From Lachnospiraceae bacterium (GTDB lineage Bacteria > Bacillota > Clostridia > Lachnospirales > Lachnospiraceae): 64,000 nucleotides of DNA. The notes under the pieces were generated by a model. It was given only the letters and a program-made list of their open reading frames with translations, did not search any database and was not told the origin of the DNA. Of this stretch, positions 1 to 8,794 are shown in pieces. Location of the stretch: assembly GCA_014804695.1 (NCBI GenBank), contig JAAUZJ010000004.1:10116-74115 (forward strand). The letters run 5' to 3'. The position numbers were made by a program, and so were the translations under genes. The first letter of the stretch is position 1. Each line of letters opens with the position of its first letter.

Positions 1-432
1 ATTGTCAATGGCGGCAGGAGAGTCACTCCTCATTTTGGCGTGAGAATAGTCTCGGCTGACGGGAACGACAGTAAATCTTTTGCCTATCAAGTCAGGGATA
101 ATGTGCTGTCGCAGGAAACATCAGAAACCATGCGCTACATCTTAGAGCAGGTTGTTGAGAACGGCGGTGGTCAAAAGGCTTATATTGAGGGTTATCGTAT
201 AGGCGGCAAAACTGCTACAAGTCAGACACTTCCGAGGGGAAGCGGCAAGTATATTGCATCTTTTCTGGGATTTTCACCTGCTGATGATCCGGAGGTGCTT
301 GCACTGTGTATCATTAATAATCCACAGGGAGTATATTACGGAGGACAGATAGCGGCGCCGGTTGTAAAACAGCTTTTTGAAAATATTCTTCCTTATTTGG
401 ATAAGATGGATTATAATAAACTCAAAAACTAG
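1..432 (+). CDS. Penicillin-binding transpeptidase, C-terminal end (FtsI/SpoVD type), 5' truncated by window edge
   Basis: The frame is open from base 1, so the gene begins upstream of the window; about 143 residues are visible. They are the last part of a class B penicillin-binding transpeptidase, which cross-links peptidoglycan at the septum or in the spore cortex. The third active-site motif appears in GYRIGGKTATSQ and reads KTA, where most class B enzymes have KTG. The following SGKYIASFLGF and AAPVVKQLFENI segments are typical of the FtsI/SpoVD C-terminus. No PASTA domain follows. It lies directly upstream of mraY, the usual place of ftsI/spoVD in this cluster. Whether it is the division or the sporulation paralogue cannot be decided from this fragment. 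Confidence 0.88.
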   Translation: MVNGGRRVTPHFGVRIVSADGNDSKSFAYQVRDNVLSQETSETMRYILEQVVENGGGQKAYIEGYRIGGKTATSQTLPRGSGKYIASFLGFSPADDPEVLALCIINNPQGVYYGGQIAAPVVKQLFENILPYLDKMDYNKLKN

Positions 433-470
433 CGTTTTTGAGTTTGGTATTGATAAGCGGGGTGATGAAT

Positions 471-1427
471 GTGAATAGTACGATTGTGATGTCAGTGATT
501 ATTTCATTTGCTATAAGCGTTGTTTTGGGACCGGTGGTAATTCCGTTTCTTAGAAGACTTAAGGTCGGGCAGACTGTCAGGGAAGAGGGACCTAAAGAGC
601 ATCTTAAAAAGAACGGCACGCCTACAATGGGAGGAATACTGATCTTAGTAAGTGTTGTGGTTACTTCGATTCTGTATGTGAAGGATTATCCGAAGATCAT
701 CCCGATTCTTTTTGTCACACTCGGCTTTGGGCTTATCGGTTTTATGGATGATTATATTAAAGTTGTGCTTAAGCGCTCAATGGGACTTAGGGCATGGCAG
801 AAGATGCTGCTTCAGATTCTCGTAACAGGCGTTTTTGCGTATTATATTTTACATTATACCGATGTATCTCTTGCTATGCGGATTCCGTTTGTAAAAGGAC
901 TTTATCTGGATTTTGGTGTGCTTAATATTCCGATTTTGTTTTTTATTGTTATAGGAACAGTAAACGGTGCAAACTTCACGGACGGACTGGACGGACTTGC
1001 AAGTTCCGTTACAGTGCTTATAGCGACATTCTTTACAGTGGTTGCGATAGGGCTGCAAAGCGGCATAGAGCCGATCACCTGTGCAGTTGTCGGCGCGTTG
1101 TTAGGATTTTTACTGTTTAACGTACATCCGGCAAGCGTCTTTATGGGAGATACAGGTTCACTTGCACTGGGAGGTTTTGTAGCGGCGACGGCTTATATGA
1201 TGCAGATGCCGATTTTTCTTGCAATAGTATGCTTTATTTATGTGATAGAGGTATTGTCGGTTATTATACAGGTATCCTATTTTAAGGTATCAGGCGGTAA
1301 GCGTATATTTAAGATGGCGCCCATCCATCATCACTTTGAACTTTGCGGATGGTCGGAAACAAGGGTAGTGGCGCTTTTTTCCATACTGACTGCACTGCTG
1401 TGTCTGATAGCGCTTATGGGAATTTAA
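471..1427 (+). CDS. mraY: Phospho-N-acetylmuramoyl-pentapeptide transferase MraY
   Basis: This integral membrane enzyme transfers phospho-MurNAc-pentapeptide to undecaprenyl phosphate, making lipid I. About ten hydrophobic segments are visible. Family signatures are GTPTMGGI near the N-terminus, the DDYIK aspartate motif, NFTDGLDGLA, FMGDTGSLALGG, and the C-terminal APIHHHFE. I chose GTG 471 because GGGGTGAT just upstream is well placed as a Shine-Dalgarno; ATG 465 is an alternative and the frame is open back to 438. It follows the transpeptidase gene by a few tens of bases and precedes murD by 60 bp, consistent with one cell-wall operon. Confidence 0.96.
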   Translation: MNSTIVMSVIISFAISVVLGPVVIPFLRRLKVGQTVREEGPKEHLKKNGTPTMGGILILVSVVVTSILYVKDYPKIIPILFVTLGFGLIGFMDDYIKVVLKRSMGLRAWQKMLLQILVTGVFAYYILHYTDVSLAMRIPFVKGLYLDFGVLNIPILFFIVIGTVNGANFTDGLDGLASSVTVLIATFFTVVAIGLQSGIEPITCAVVGALLGFLLFNVHPASVFMGDTGSLALGGFVAATAYMMQMPIFLAIVCFIYVIEVLSVIIQVSYFKVSGGKRIFKMAPIHHHFELCGWSETRVVALFSILTALLCLIALMGI

Positions 1428-1487
1428 GATAAAAAGCAAAGTACGAATTTAAGAAGGAATTTAAGATAAACAGGAAAGGCATAAAAA

Positions 1488-2849
1488 ATGGATTTAGTAA
1501 ATAAAAAAGTATTGATAATCGGCACCGGAATCAGCGGTGTAGGCGCAGCTCAGGCGCTTAGCAGTGCGGGCGCAGAGCCGATTCTGTATGATGAAAATGA
1601 GAATCTTGTTAAAGAAGAAGTTTTGGCGAAACTTCCGGAGTCCTGTAAGGCGGAGGTCATCATTGGCAGCTTGTCGGATGAGATAAAAGATGAGATAGAG
1701 CTTCTTATTCTGAGCCCGGGGGTACCTGTGGATACGGAATTTGTAGAAGAATTTAGAAATAAAGGCATAAGAATATGGGGTGAGATAGAGCTCGCTTATG
1801 AGCTTGGTAAGGGAAAAGTAATAGCTATTACCGGTACAAATGGCAAGACAACGACCACTTCTCTGGTTGGCGAAATTATGAAAGCCTATTATGAAAGCGT
1901 CTATGTAGTGGGGAATATAGGGAATCCCTATACTATGACAGCTCTTGAATCAACTGAGGATACGGTTACGGTGGCTGAAATAAGCAGCTTTCAGTTAGAG
2001 ACCATAGAGGAGTTTCATCCTAATGTTTCGGCGATTTTAAATATTACGCCGGATCACCTAAACAGGCATCATACAATGGAGAATTACGTCGCAGCAAAAG
2101 AGCGTGTTGCCGAAAACCAGACCAGAGCTGATGTATGCGTCTTAAATTATGAAAATGAATACACAAGGGCGTTTGGCGATAAGTGCCGTGCAGAGGTGAT
2201 CTATTTTTCATCTGTTAATAAACTTAATAAGGGATTGTATCTGGACGGAGAATATATTTATCAGGCGGACGGTCAACGTATATACAGAATTATGAATATT
2301 CACGATATGAATCTGGTAGGTATTTGTAATGTGGAAAATGTCATGGCGGCGATTGCGATTGCGGAGTCTATGAATGTCCCGATGGATATAATCTTAAAGA
2401 CCATAAGGGACTTTAAAGCAGTTGAACATAGAATTGAATTTGTGGCTACTAAGCGCGGCGTGGATTATTATAATGATTCTAAGGGCACTAACCCCGACGC
2501 CGCTATTCAGGGCATCAGGGCAATGAGTAAGCCTACCGTTCTGATTGGCGGAGGTTATGATAAACAGAGCGAATACGACGAGTGGATAAAAGCTTTTGAC
2601 GGTAAGGTGAAATGCCTGTGTTTGATCGGACAGACAAGGGAGAAAATTGCAGAGTGTGCAAAAAAATACGGTATTGCGAATATTGTACTGGCGGACAGTT
2701 TTGAGGAAGCCTTTGATATATGTGTAGAAAATGCAGTACCCGGAGATGCGGTGCTTCTCTCACCTGCCTGCGCAAGCTGGGGAATGTTTAAAAATTATGA
2801 AGAAAGAGGCCGCTTATTTAAAGACTTAGTTAATAATTTAGAGGAGTAA
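1488..2849 (+). CDS. murD: UDP-N-acetylmuramoyl-L-alanine--D-glutamate ligase MurD
   Basis: This cytoplasmic Mur ligase adds D-glutamate to UDP-MurNAc-L-Ala using ATP. The N-terminal UDP-binding Rossmann region carries GTGISGVGAAQAL. The ATP-binding P-loop is ITGTNGKTTTTS at about residue 117. The later motifs are SSFQLE, LNITPDHLNRH, KGTNPDAA and the C-terminal LLSPACASWGMF. The length of 453 residues is normal for MurD. An AGGAAAGG Shine-Dalgarno precedes ATG 1488. The stop is 5 bp before the ftsW start, indicating translational coupling. Confidence 0.97.
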   Translation: MDLVNKKVLIIGTGISGVGAAQALSSAGAEPILYDENENLVKEEVLAKLPESCKAEVIIGSLSDEIKDEIELLILSPGVPVDTEFVEEFRNKGIRIWGEIELAYELGKGKVIAITGTNGKTTTTSLVGEIMKAYYESVYVVGNIGNPYTMTALESTEDTVTVAEISSFQLETIEEFHPNVSAILNITPDHLNRHHTMENYVAAKERVAENQTRADVCVLNYENEYTRAFGDKCRAEVIYFSSVNKLNKGLYLDGEYIYQADGQRIYRIMNIHDMNLVGICNVENVMAAIAIAESMNVPMDIILKTIRDFKAVEHRIEFVATKRGVDYYNDSKGTNPDAAIQGIRAMSKPTVLIGGGYDKQSEYDEWIKAFDGKVKCLCLIGQTREKIAECAKKYGIANIVLADSFEEAFDICVENAVPGDAVLLSPACASWGMFKNYEERGRLFKDLVNNLEE

Positions 2850-2854
2850 CAAAC

Positions 2855-4021
2855 GTGTCAACAAGATCAGCATCTCGTAGACAATCGAATATTGGGAATT
2901 ATATGGACTATAGCTTATTGTTCATAGTTATTTTCCTTTTGGGCTTTGGATTGGTAATGGTGTACTCCACAAGTTCCTATGAAGCTAATCTGCATTTTAA
3001 CGGCGATTCCGCATGGTATCTTAAGAAACAGCTTGGGGCAACGATACTTGGGGTTGTGGTTATGATGATTGTGGCGAACATTCCCTATCATTTCTGGGAG
3101 CGCTTTGCAGTGCTTGGGTACATAGTTTCGGTAGTATTGATCTTACTGATCATTCCATTCGGTCATGAAGCAAACGGCGCTAAAAGATGGCTCTATATAG
3201 CAGGAATTTCACTGCAGCCGGCCGAGGTCGCCAAGTTAGGAATGATACTTTTTCTGGCGAGTATGATCTGTACTATGGGAAAAAGGATCCGAACCCGTAA
3301 GGGCTTTTATACGGTTTTAGCGGTACCGGTTCCGATAGCGCTCATGCTGTGGAGGATAACATCGAACATGAGTTCGGCAATCATTGTTATGGGAATCGCG
3401 GTATTGATGCTTTTTGTAGCCTGTCCTGATTACAAGCGCTTTATTATTTTAGGTCTGGCAGGAGTTGCCGCGGTAGCGCTTATTGTATTTGTTATTGTAA
3501 AAATGTCGGAATCAAATATGGAGGGTATGGGATTTAGATTTGAACGTGTTCTGGCGTGGCTGGATCCTGAAGCATACGCGAGCGGAAAAGGGTTTCAGAC
3601 CTTGCAGGGGCTGTATGCAATCGGTTCCGGTGGGATTGCCGGTAAGGGGTTAGGCGCAAGTATGCAGAAACTTGGTTTTATACCCGAGGCACAGAACGAT
3701 ATGATTTTCTCTATTATATGTGAGGAACTTGGACTGTTTGGTGCAATTGCCATAATCCTTATGTTTATTATGCTCATATGGAGATTTATGATCGTTGCAA
3801 ATAACGCGCCTGACTTATTTGGTGCCCTGCTTGTAGTAGGGACGCTCGGGCATATAGCAATTCAGGTTATTTTAAACATAGCGGTTGTAACTAACACTAT
3901 TCCGAATACGGGAATTTCACTTCCTTTTATAAGCTACGGGGGTACGTCCGTTGTGTTTCTTCTTATCGAAATAGGTCTGGTTCTAAGCGTTGCAAAGGGA
4001 ATTAGGTTAAAAGATTTATAG
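2855..4021 (+). CDS. ftsW: SEDS-family peptidoglycan polymerase FtsW
   Basis: This is a SEDS membrane protein of 388 residues that polymerises lipid II at the division septum with its partner transpeptidase. About ten membrane segments are visible. Family signatures are the VMVYSTSSY start, LQPAEVAKLG, the long extracellular loop ending near FIPEAQNDMIFSIICEELG, and the C-terminal GISLPFISYGGTS. It starts with GTG 2855; its Shine-Dalgarno (GAGGAG) overlaps the end of murD. A RodA/SpoVE paralogue cannot be ruled out from sequence alone, but the position between murD and murA/ftsQ favours FtsW. The murG gene that normally follows ftsW is missing here. Confidence 0.93.
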   Translation: MSTRSASRRQSNIGNYMDYSLLFIVIFLLGFGLVMVYSTSSYEANLHFNGDSAWYLKKQLGATILGVVVMMIVANIPYHFWERFAVLGYIVSVVLILLIIPFGHEANGAKRWLYIAGISLQPAEVAKLGMILFLASMICTMGKRIRTRKGFYTVLAVPVPIALMLWRITSNMSSAIIVMGIAVLMLFVACPDYKRFIILGLAGVAAVALIVFVIVKMSESNMEGMGFRFERVLAWLDPEAYASGKGFQTLQGLYAIGSGGIAGKGLGASMQKLGFIPEAQNDMIFSIICEELGLFGAIAIILMFIMLIWRFMIVANNAPDLFGALLVVGTLGHIAIQVILNIAVVTNTIPNTGISLPFISYGGTSVVFLLIEIGLVLSVAKGIRLKDL

Positions 4022-4093
4022 TACAAGATAATTTTTGCAATTTTTTCCATATAGATAAAGTAGGTCATATATTATCTGCTTTGGGGTTTTTAT

Positions 4094-5356
4094 ATGGATG
4101 CAATTCAGATATATGGTGGAAACCCTCTTAAAGGCGAGGTTAGGATACAGGGTTCTAAGAATGCGGTTTTGCCCATTTTAGCGGCAGCGCTTTTAATAAA
4201 CGGTACATGTGAGATAGAAAACTGTCCCATAATCAGCGACGTGCATCATATGCTAAGGCTTCTTGAAAGTTTATGCTGCAACACTGTGCGAAACGGACAT
4301 ACTTTAATAATACACTCGGAGAATCTTTCTGAATGTGACATGCCCTCGGATTCCGTAGGGGTGATGCGCTCGTCCATTATGCTGCTTGGCGCACTTCTTT
4401 CCAGAGTGGGAAGCGTCAGTATGCAGTATCCGGGTGGCTGCGTGATCGGACAAAGACCAATCGATCTGCATCTTAAGGCACTTCGTAAAATGGGAGTAGT
4501 CATTGATGAGAGAGAGGATGGTTTTGTTGCACAGACAAAGGGATTAACAGGCGCTTATCACAGCCTGCCGTTTGTAAGTGTGGGAGCTACGGAAAATATT
4601 ATACTGGCGGCAGTTCTTGCCAAAGGAGATACTGTTATAGATAATGCGGCAAGAGAGCCTGAAATTTCTGCGCTATGCGAGTTTCTGAATAAAGCGGGTG
4701 CTAAAATCGAGGGAGCGGGCAGCCGCAGAATACTTATACATGGAGTAGAAAAGTTACATGAGGTTTCTTACAGAGTTCCGGCTGACCGCATTGTAGCGGG
4801 AACTTATCTGTCGGCATGTTTGTGCAGCGGCGGAGAGGTTTTCTTAGATGAAGCGCCGTATATGCAGATGGAAGCAGTAATAGATGCAGCCACTCATATG
4901 GGAGCGGAGATTACGCGGAATGAAGATGGTATTAGGGTTAAGTGTCTGGAGAGAAGAAAAGCGTTATCGCTTCTTTGTACCGAGAGTTACCCGGGCTTTC
5001 CTACCGATTTACAGTCAGCCTTTCTTACGGCAATGACGCTTGCCGACGGAAAAAGTGTTATAAAAGAAGAGATTTTTGAGAATCGTTTTCGGATCATACC
5101 GGAGCTTCAGAAAATGGGAGCCAGAATAACATGCGATGGACATACCGCTATTGTAGAGGGCTGCGACCGGTTAAAAGGAGCGAACCTTTATGCGAATGAG
5201 CTTAGGGGCGGCGCCGCATTAGTTTTAGCTGGCAGTGCGGCAGACGGTAAAACGGTTGTTTTTAACCGGCATTTCATAGAAAGAGGCTATGAAGACATAT
5301 GCAGCGATTTAAGGGCACTTGGCGTTGTGTGTGGAACTGTGGAAATACACGATTAA
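4094..5356 (+). CDS. murA: UDP-N-acetylglucosamine 1-carboxyvinyltransferase MurA
   Basis: MurA makes the first committed step of peptidoglycan synthesis, moving enolpyruvate from PEP to UDP-GlcNAc. The substrate-binding lysine/asparagine motif GSKNAVLPI is at residues about 20-28. The catalytic, fosfomycin-reactive cysteine is in PGGCVIGQRPIDLH near residue 117. The length of 420 residues is typical. The gene sits where murG usually lies in this cluster. The 72-bp gap upstream holds a weak hairpin and a T-run (about 4050-4091), so the gene may be partly uncoupled from ftsW. Confidence 0.96.
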   Translation: MDAIQIYGGNPLKGEVRIQGSKNAVLPILAAALLINGTCEIENCPIISDVHHMLRLLESLCCNTVRNGHTLIIHSENLSECDMPSDSVGVMRSSIMLLGALLSRVGSVSMQYPGGCVIGQRPIDLHLKALRKMGVVIDEREDGFVAQTKGLTGAYHSLPFVSVGATENIILAAVLAKGDTVIDNAAREPEISALCEFLNKAGAKIEGAGSRRILIHGVEKLHEVSYRVPADRIVAGTYLSACLCSGGEVFLDEAPYMQMEAVIDAATHMGAEITRNEDGIRVKCLERRKALSLLCTESYPGFPTDLQSAFLTAMTLADGKSVIKEEIFENRFRIIPELQKMGARITCDGHTAIVEGCDRLKGANLYANELRGGAALVLAGSAADGKTVVFNRHFIERGYEDICSDLRALGVVCGTVEIHD

Positions 5357-5379
5357 TATTATATTCAAAGGATTATTAT

Positions 5380-6216
5380 ATGGGCGGCAAGGCAAGAGTG
5401 AAGAAAGTGAATAAAAAGAATCATAATCTGCGGCTTGTAAAAAATAGTGAAACAAAGGGTAGGCAGAAAGAGCAGAAGGTTCGTTTTGGGAGGACCAAAA
5501 GAATCGTTGTTCTTTCTGCCATCTTATGCGTAATTTTGATCTCTCTTCTTGTCTCGTACATTTATATTATAGATAATTATACGGTTACAACAGTATATGT
5601 AGAAGGAAACATACATTATACTAATGAAGAAATAATGGAAATGGTAATGAACGGAACATATGGAAAAAATTCACTTTTTTTGTCACTAAAATATCGTGAC
5701 AAAGGTATAAACGATATTCCGTTTATTGAAAAGATGGATGTGTCAATAGAAGCAAAGGATACCATAAGGATCATTGTATATGAAAAGGCGATAGCTGGTT
5801 ATGTTGTATATCTTGGAAGGTATATTTATTTCGACAGGGACGGCATTGTGGTAGAAACTTCCGAAGAAGCTACCGAAGGGATACCCCAGGTTACAGGCAT
5901 TGCTTTTGACCATATAATTCTTCATGAAGCGCTTCCGGTGGAAAATCAGGAGATTTTCGGAGATATTTTGAATATTACACAGATGTTGGACAAGTATTCC
6001 TTATCGGTGGATAAAATTTATTTTTCACCTGATTATCAGGTCACGCTGTTATTTGGGGAAGTAAGGGTGGCAATGGGTGAAAGTAAAGATATTGATGAAA
6101 AAATTATGGCGCTGCAGTACCTGCTCCCTGATTTGGAAGGAAAAAGTGGAACTTTGGATATGCGGGAATACACTGAGGATACGAAAATAATAAGTTTTGA
6201 CCAGGGTGAAAAATAA
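5380..6216 (+). CDS. ftsQ: Cell division protein FtsQ/DivIB
   Basis: This bitopic division protein has a basic cytoplasmic N-terminus (rich in K and R to about residue 40), one membrane segment (VVLSAILCVILISLLVSYIY) and an extracytoplasmic POTRA-like domain beginning TVTTVYVEGNIHYTNEEI. It stabilises the FtsB/FtsL/FtsQ complex at the septum. I chose ATG 5380, preceded by AAAGGA; the frame is open back to 5299 inside murA but that start has no ribosome site. The gene ends inside a copy of the dispersed 24-nt hairpin, which provides its last codons and stop. Confidence 0.88.
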   Translation: MGGKARVKKVNKKNHNLRLVKNSETKGRQKEQKVRFGRTKRIVVLSAILCVILISLLVSYIYIIDNYTVTTVYVEGNIHYTNEEIMEMVMNGTYGKNSLFLSLKYRDKGINDIPFIEKMDVSIEAKDTIRIIVYEKAIAGYVVYLGRYIYFDRDGIVVETSEEATEGIPQVTGIAFDHIILHEALPVENQEIFGDILNITQMLDKYSLSVDKIYFSPDYQVTLLFGEVRVAMGESKDIDEKIMALQYLLPDLEGKSGTLDMREYTEDTKIISFDQGEK

Positions 6217-6227
6217 ATTTTTCGTCC
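6204..6227 (+). repeat. Dispersed 24-nt hairpin, copy A (3' end of ftsQ)
   Basis: The stem GGGTGAAAAA pairs with TTTTTCGTCC across a TAAA loop, with two wobble pairs. The TAA stop of ftsQ is the loop. It is the same hairpin as at 15431, 22462, 50130 and 50770. It is followed by CGCGAGTTT, as in the 22462 copy. It could act as an RNA-stabilising or weak terminator structure. Confidence 0.75.
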
Positions 6228-6296
6228 GCGAGTTTTAAGATTTACTGGAAATATTTAACAATTTGCCAATTAAGCACGAAAATAGCAAAAATGGAC

Positions 6297-6325
6297 TTGC
6301 TAAATTGAAAAAATAATTATATGAT
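6297..6325 (+). promoter_or_regulatory. Sigma-A-type promoter for ftsZ
   Basis: TTGCTA (6297-6302) and TATGAT (6320-6325) are separated by 17 bp, 41 bp upstream of the ftsZ start. Only the sequence match supports it. Confidence 0.55.
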
Positions 6326-6365
6326 AGTATATGAGTTGATTTGTGAATAATAAGGAGGTACTACC

Positions 6366-7595
6366 TTGCTTGAGATTAAGACAAACGATGCTGAATCCGC
6401 TGCTAAGATTATCGTAGTTGGTGTTGGCGGTGCGGGTAATAATGCTGTTAATAGAATGATTGATGAGAATATAGACGGAGTTGATTTTATAGGAATTAAT
6501 ACTGATAAACAGGCGTTGCAGTTGTGTAAGGCTCCCAAACTTTTACAGATTGGTGAGAAGCTGACTAAGGGCCTTGGTGCAGGCGCTAAGCCGGAAATTG
6601 GTGAGAAAGCTGCTGAGGAAAGTGAAGAAGAGATTGCCGCAGCACTAAAAGGCGCCGATATGGTTTTTGTTACCTGTGGAATGGGAGGTGGAACCGGAAC
6701 CGGAGCAGCTCCGGTGGTTGCCAAGTTAGCAAAAGATATGGGGATACTTACCGTAGGTGTAGTTACCAAACCTTTTAGATTTGAAGCAAAAGTACGTATG
6801 GTAAATGCCCTCAGCGGAATTGATAAGATTAAAGACAACGTAGACACATTGATAGTAATTCCAAATGATAAACTTCTTGAGATTGTTGATAGAAGGACAA
6901 CCATGCCGGATGCTCTTAAGAAAGCAGATGAGGTATTGCAGCAGGCGGTACAGGGAATTACGGACTTGATCAATCTTCCTGCAGTTATCAACCTTGACTT
7001 TGCGGATGTGCAGACAGTCATGAAGGATAAAGGCATAGCACATATCGGAATCGGTACTGCCAAGGGAGACGATAAGGCGAGCGAGGCTGTTAAGATGGCG
7101 GTGGAAAGTCCATTGCTTGAGACAACTATTTCAGGTGCTACCGATGTAATTATCAATGTATCCGGCGATATATCACTTGCCGATGCCAATGATGCGGCTG
7201 ATTATGTAAGAGAACTTACGGGTGATGATATTAACTGTATATTCGGTGCAATGTACGATGCCAGCATGACGGATACCTGCAATGTCACTATTATTGCAAC
7301 CGGAATTGAGGCAAAAGCAAATCAAATGAAGGGAGTTGGAGGAATTAACTTCAAATCCGCATACATAACACCGACTTCACTGCAAAAATCTTCGACCGGG
7401 ACAAGCTCTGCTACAGGACTTGGCGGCTTTGGAACGGCAAATCTTGGTCTGCGCAGTACGGTATCACCGCAGGGCACATCAGCAGGAACTCAGGATGCAG
7501 CAAGACCTATTCCGGGGATTAATCATGCACCGGATATTAAGAGTTCGGTGGAAGAGAAGTCTTTGAAGATTCCGGAATTTTTACAGAAGAAATAG
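6366..7595 (+). CDS. ftsZ: Cell division GTPase FtsZ
   Basis: FtsZ is the tubulin-like GTPase that polymerises into the Z ring and recruits the divisome. Nucleotide-binding motifs are [10 protein letters not shown] (residues about 18-27) and the tubulin signature [14 protein letters not shown] (about 105-118). The synergy-loop aspartate lies in [11 protein letters not shown] flexible, Ser/Thr/Gly-rich linker follows residue 320. The protein ends in the conserved tail [10 protein letters not shown], which binds FtsA, SepF or ZapA-type partners. The start is TTG 6366 behind a strong AAGGAGGTA. No ftsA precedes it. A hairpin terminator follows directly, so ftsZ closes the cluster. Confidence 0.98.
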   Translation: MLEIKTNDAESAAKIIVVGVGGAGNNAVNRMIDENIDGVDFIGINTDKQALQLCKAPKLLQIGEKLTKGLGAGAKPEIGEKAAEESEEEIAAALKGADMVFVTCGMGGGTGTGAAPVVAKLAKDMGILTVGVVTKPFRFEAKVRMVNALSGIDKIKDNVDTLIVIPNDKLLEIVDRRTTMPDALKKADEVLQQAVQGITDLINLPAVINLDFADVQTVMKDKGIAHIGIGTAKGDDKASEAVKMAVESPLLETTISGATDVIINVSGDISLADANDAADYVRELTGDDINCIFGAMYDASMTDTCNVTIIATGIEAKANQMKGVGGINFKSAYITPTSLQKSSTGTSSATGLGGFGTANLGLRSTVSPQGTSAGTQDAARPIPGINHAPDIKSSVEEKSLKIPEFLQKK

Positions 7596-7620
7596 AATTG
7601 GTTTACATAATGAATATCAC

Positions 7621-7653
7621 AGAAGAATCTCCACGATGGGGGTTCTTCTTTTT
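7621..7653 (+). terminator. Intrinsic terminator after ftsZ
   Basis: AGAAGAATCTCC and GGGGGTTCTTCT form a stem, followed by a run of five T. It ends about 58 bp after the ftsZ stop and about 12 bp before the long hairpin element begins. Confidence 0.8.
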
Positions 7654-7664
7654 ATTGGGCCGGG

Positions 7665-7989
7665 GCCGGTGGCGACTTTAATAGTGGGGATAGGCTTGGT
7701 CAGGTGTGGACTGGGCTTAGGGGGCATGGTAAATAATAAGTTGGGTGGGCCGCTGTACGAGGATAAGAACTTCTGGGACATTCCCTGCATGGGCATTTAT
7801 TACGGACGCAAGCGGCACGTTGTGCCTTTTCGGAACAAAAAGAGTTCCGAAATTGCTGATTATTGAGAGGGAATGTCAAGAAGTTCTAATCCTCTCCCAA
7901 AGGCCGCACCCAACTGACTATTTACCATGCCCCCTAAGCCCAGTCCACACCTGACCAAGCCTATCCCCACTATTAAAGTCACCACCGGC
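7665..7989 (+). repeat. Giant imperfect hairpin element, copy 1 (325 bp)
   Basis: The outer arms 7665-7735 and 7919-7989 are reverse complements over 71 bp with one mismatch. Inside them further paired blocks follow: AGTTGGGTG with CACCCAACT, GAGGAT/AGAACTTCT with their complements, and ACATTCCCT with AGGGAATGT. The loop (about 7786-7868) carries small hairpins GGCACGTTGTGCC and CGGAAC/GTTCCG. The loop core 7803-7857 recurs in reverse orientation at 8904-8959. Short frames through it on both strands are low-complexity shadows, not genes. It may be a structured RNA, a MITE-like element, or both. Confidence 0.85.
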
Positions 7990-8156
7990 TAGATTTACGG
8001 GGGCAGAAACTAAGCCGACTAAGGAAACAAGACTAAACGGAGGTAGAAAGAAATTTGATAGAAATATGAGTATTATTGTGGTATTCTATTTTGGTACAAA
8101 TAAGAATTATGCAAAATGTTAAAACTCTTTGCGCAAGTTCCAAAGGCGTTTGGTTG

Positions 8157-8190
8157 TTGTGCAAATATCAAATTAGTTATATTATTTGCA
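8157..8190 (+). promoter_or_regulatory. Promoter and palindromic operator of the XRE gene
   Basis: TTGTGC (8157-8162) and TATTAT (8180-8185) are 17 bp apart. A perfect 8-bp inverted repeat, TGCAAATA (8160-8167) and TATTTGCA (8183-8190), brackets the promoter and abuts the ribosome binding site. This arrangement suits autorepression by the adjacent XRE regulator. Confidence 0.55.
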
Positions 8191-8205
8191 AGGAGGTGCT
8201 GATAA

Positions 8206-8634
8206 ATGGAATTAGGAAAAAATATTTATACTTTAAGAAAAGAAAAAGGGTTTTCACAAGAAAATTTGGCAGAAAAAGTAAATGTCACAAGACAAACTAT
8301 TTCAAACTGGGAGTTAGGAGAAACTTTTCCAAATCCTGAACAATTAATACTTCTATCCGGTGCGTTGGATAAAAGTATAGATGAATTGGTAGGTAATGAC
8401 CTTAAGCATAATTTTAAGGAAGAATGTGGTGACAATACAAAGACAATGAAAAAAAGAAAAGTATATATCGGTCTTGTTTTTCTTTGTGGAACAATTGCAG
8501 TTATTTGGTTTTTATCAGCAAACATATTCAGATATGAAGAGATGATAAGGATTATCGTAGCAGGATTGACTATAGGTTTTTTCTTAGCGACTGTATGCCA
8601 GGTTATTTTGAGTCCTGAAAACTTAAAAAAGTAA
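8206..8634 (+). CDS. XRE-family transcriptional regulator with two membrane segments
   Basis: Residues about 5-60 form a Cro/C1-type helix-turn-helix: the FSQENLAEKVNVTRQTISNWE core is close to the XRE consensus. The C-terminal half holds two hydrophobic segments, about residues 82-101 and 107-128, so the DNA-binding domain is probably tethered to the membrane. The start ATG 8206 has an excellent AAGGAGGTG. The gene stands alone between the two giant hairpin elements, is richer in A+T than the division cluster, and has a palindromic operator over its promoter. Its targets are unknown; autoregulation is likely. Confidence 0.85.
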   Translation: MELGKNIYTLRKEKGFSQENLAEKVNVTRQTISNWELGETFPNPEQLILLSGALDKSIDELVGNDLKHNFKEECGDNTKTMKKRKVYIGLVFLCGTIAVIWFLSANIFRYEEMIRIIVAGLTIGFFLATVCQVILSPENLKK

Positions 8635-8701
8635 TAATTGAAAATTTAATTTTGTAAATCGAACATTGCTACAATCACAACTGAATAAGTAACACAGCGT
8701 C

Positions 8702-8733
8702 AGAGCGTATAGAGACAATCTATGCGCTCTATT
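8702..8733 (+). terminator. Hairpin terminator after the XRE gene
   Basis: AGAGCGTATAGA (8702-8713) pairs with TCTATGCGCTCT (8719-8730) over 12 bp, followed by TATTT. The T-run is poor, so termination may be partial. Confidence 0.5.
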
Positions 8734-8794
8734 TAATATCTTTATTATGTCCTTGACAAATCGTTTTGAATAGAGCAAATACAGCCTCCACCTA

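Noticed and set aside
6317-7189. A 290-codon open frame antisense to ftsZ
   Set aside because: It is the mirror of a highly biased coding sequence, is rich in Ser/Ala/Pro, and has no ribosome site or family resemblance.
7636-7954. Open frames of 69-76 codons inside giant hairpin copy 1, and one of 83 codons on the minus strand of copy 2
   Set aside because: They run through self-complementary arms, lack ribosome sites and have proline/arginine-rich, non-protein-like composition. The palindromic structure explains the open frames.
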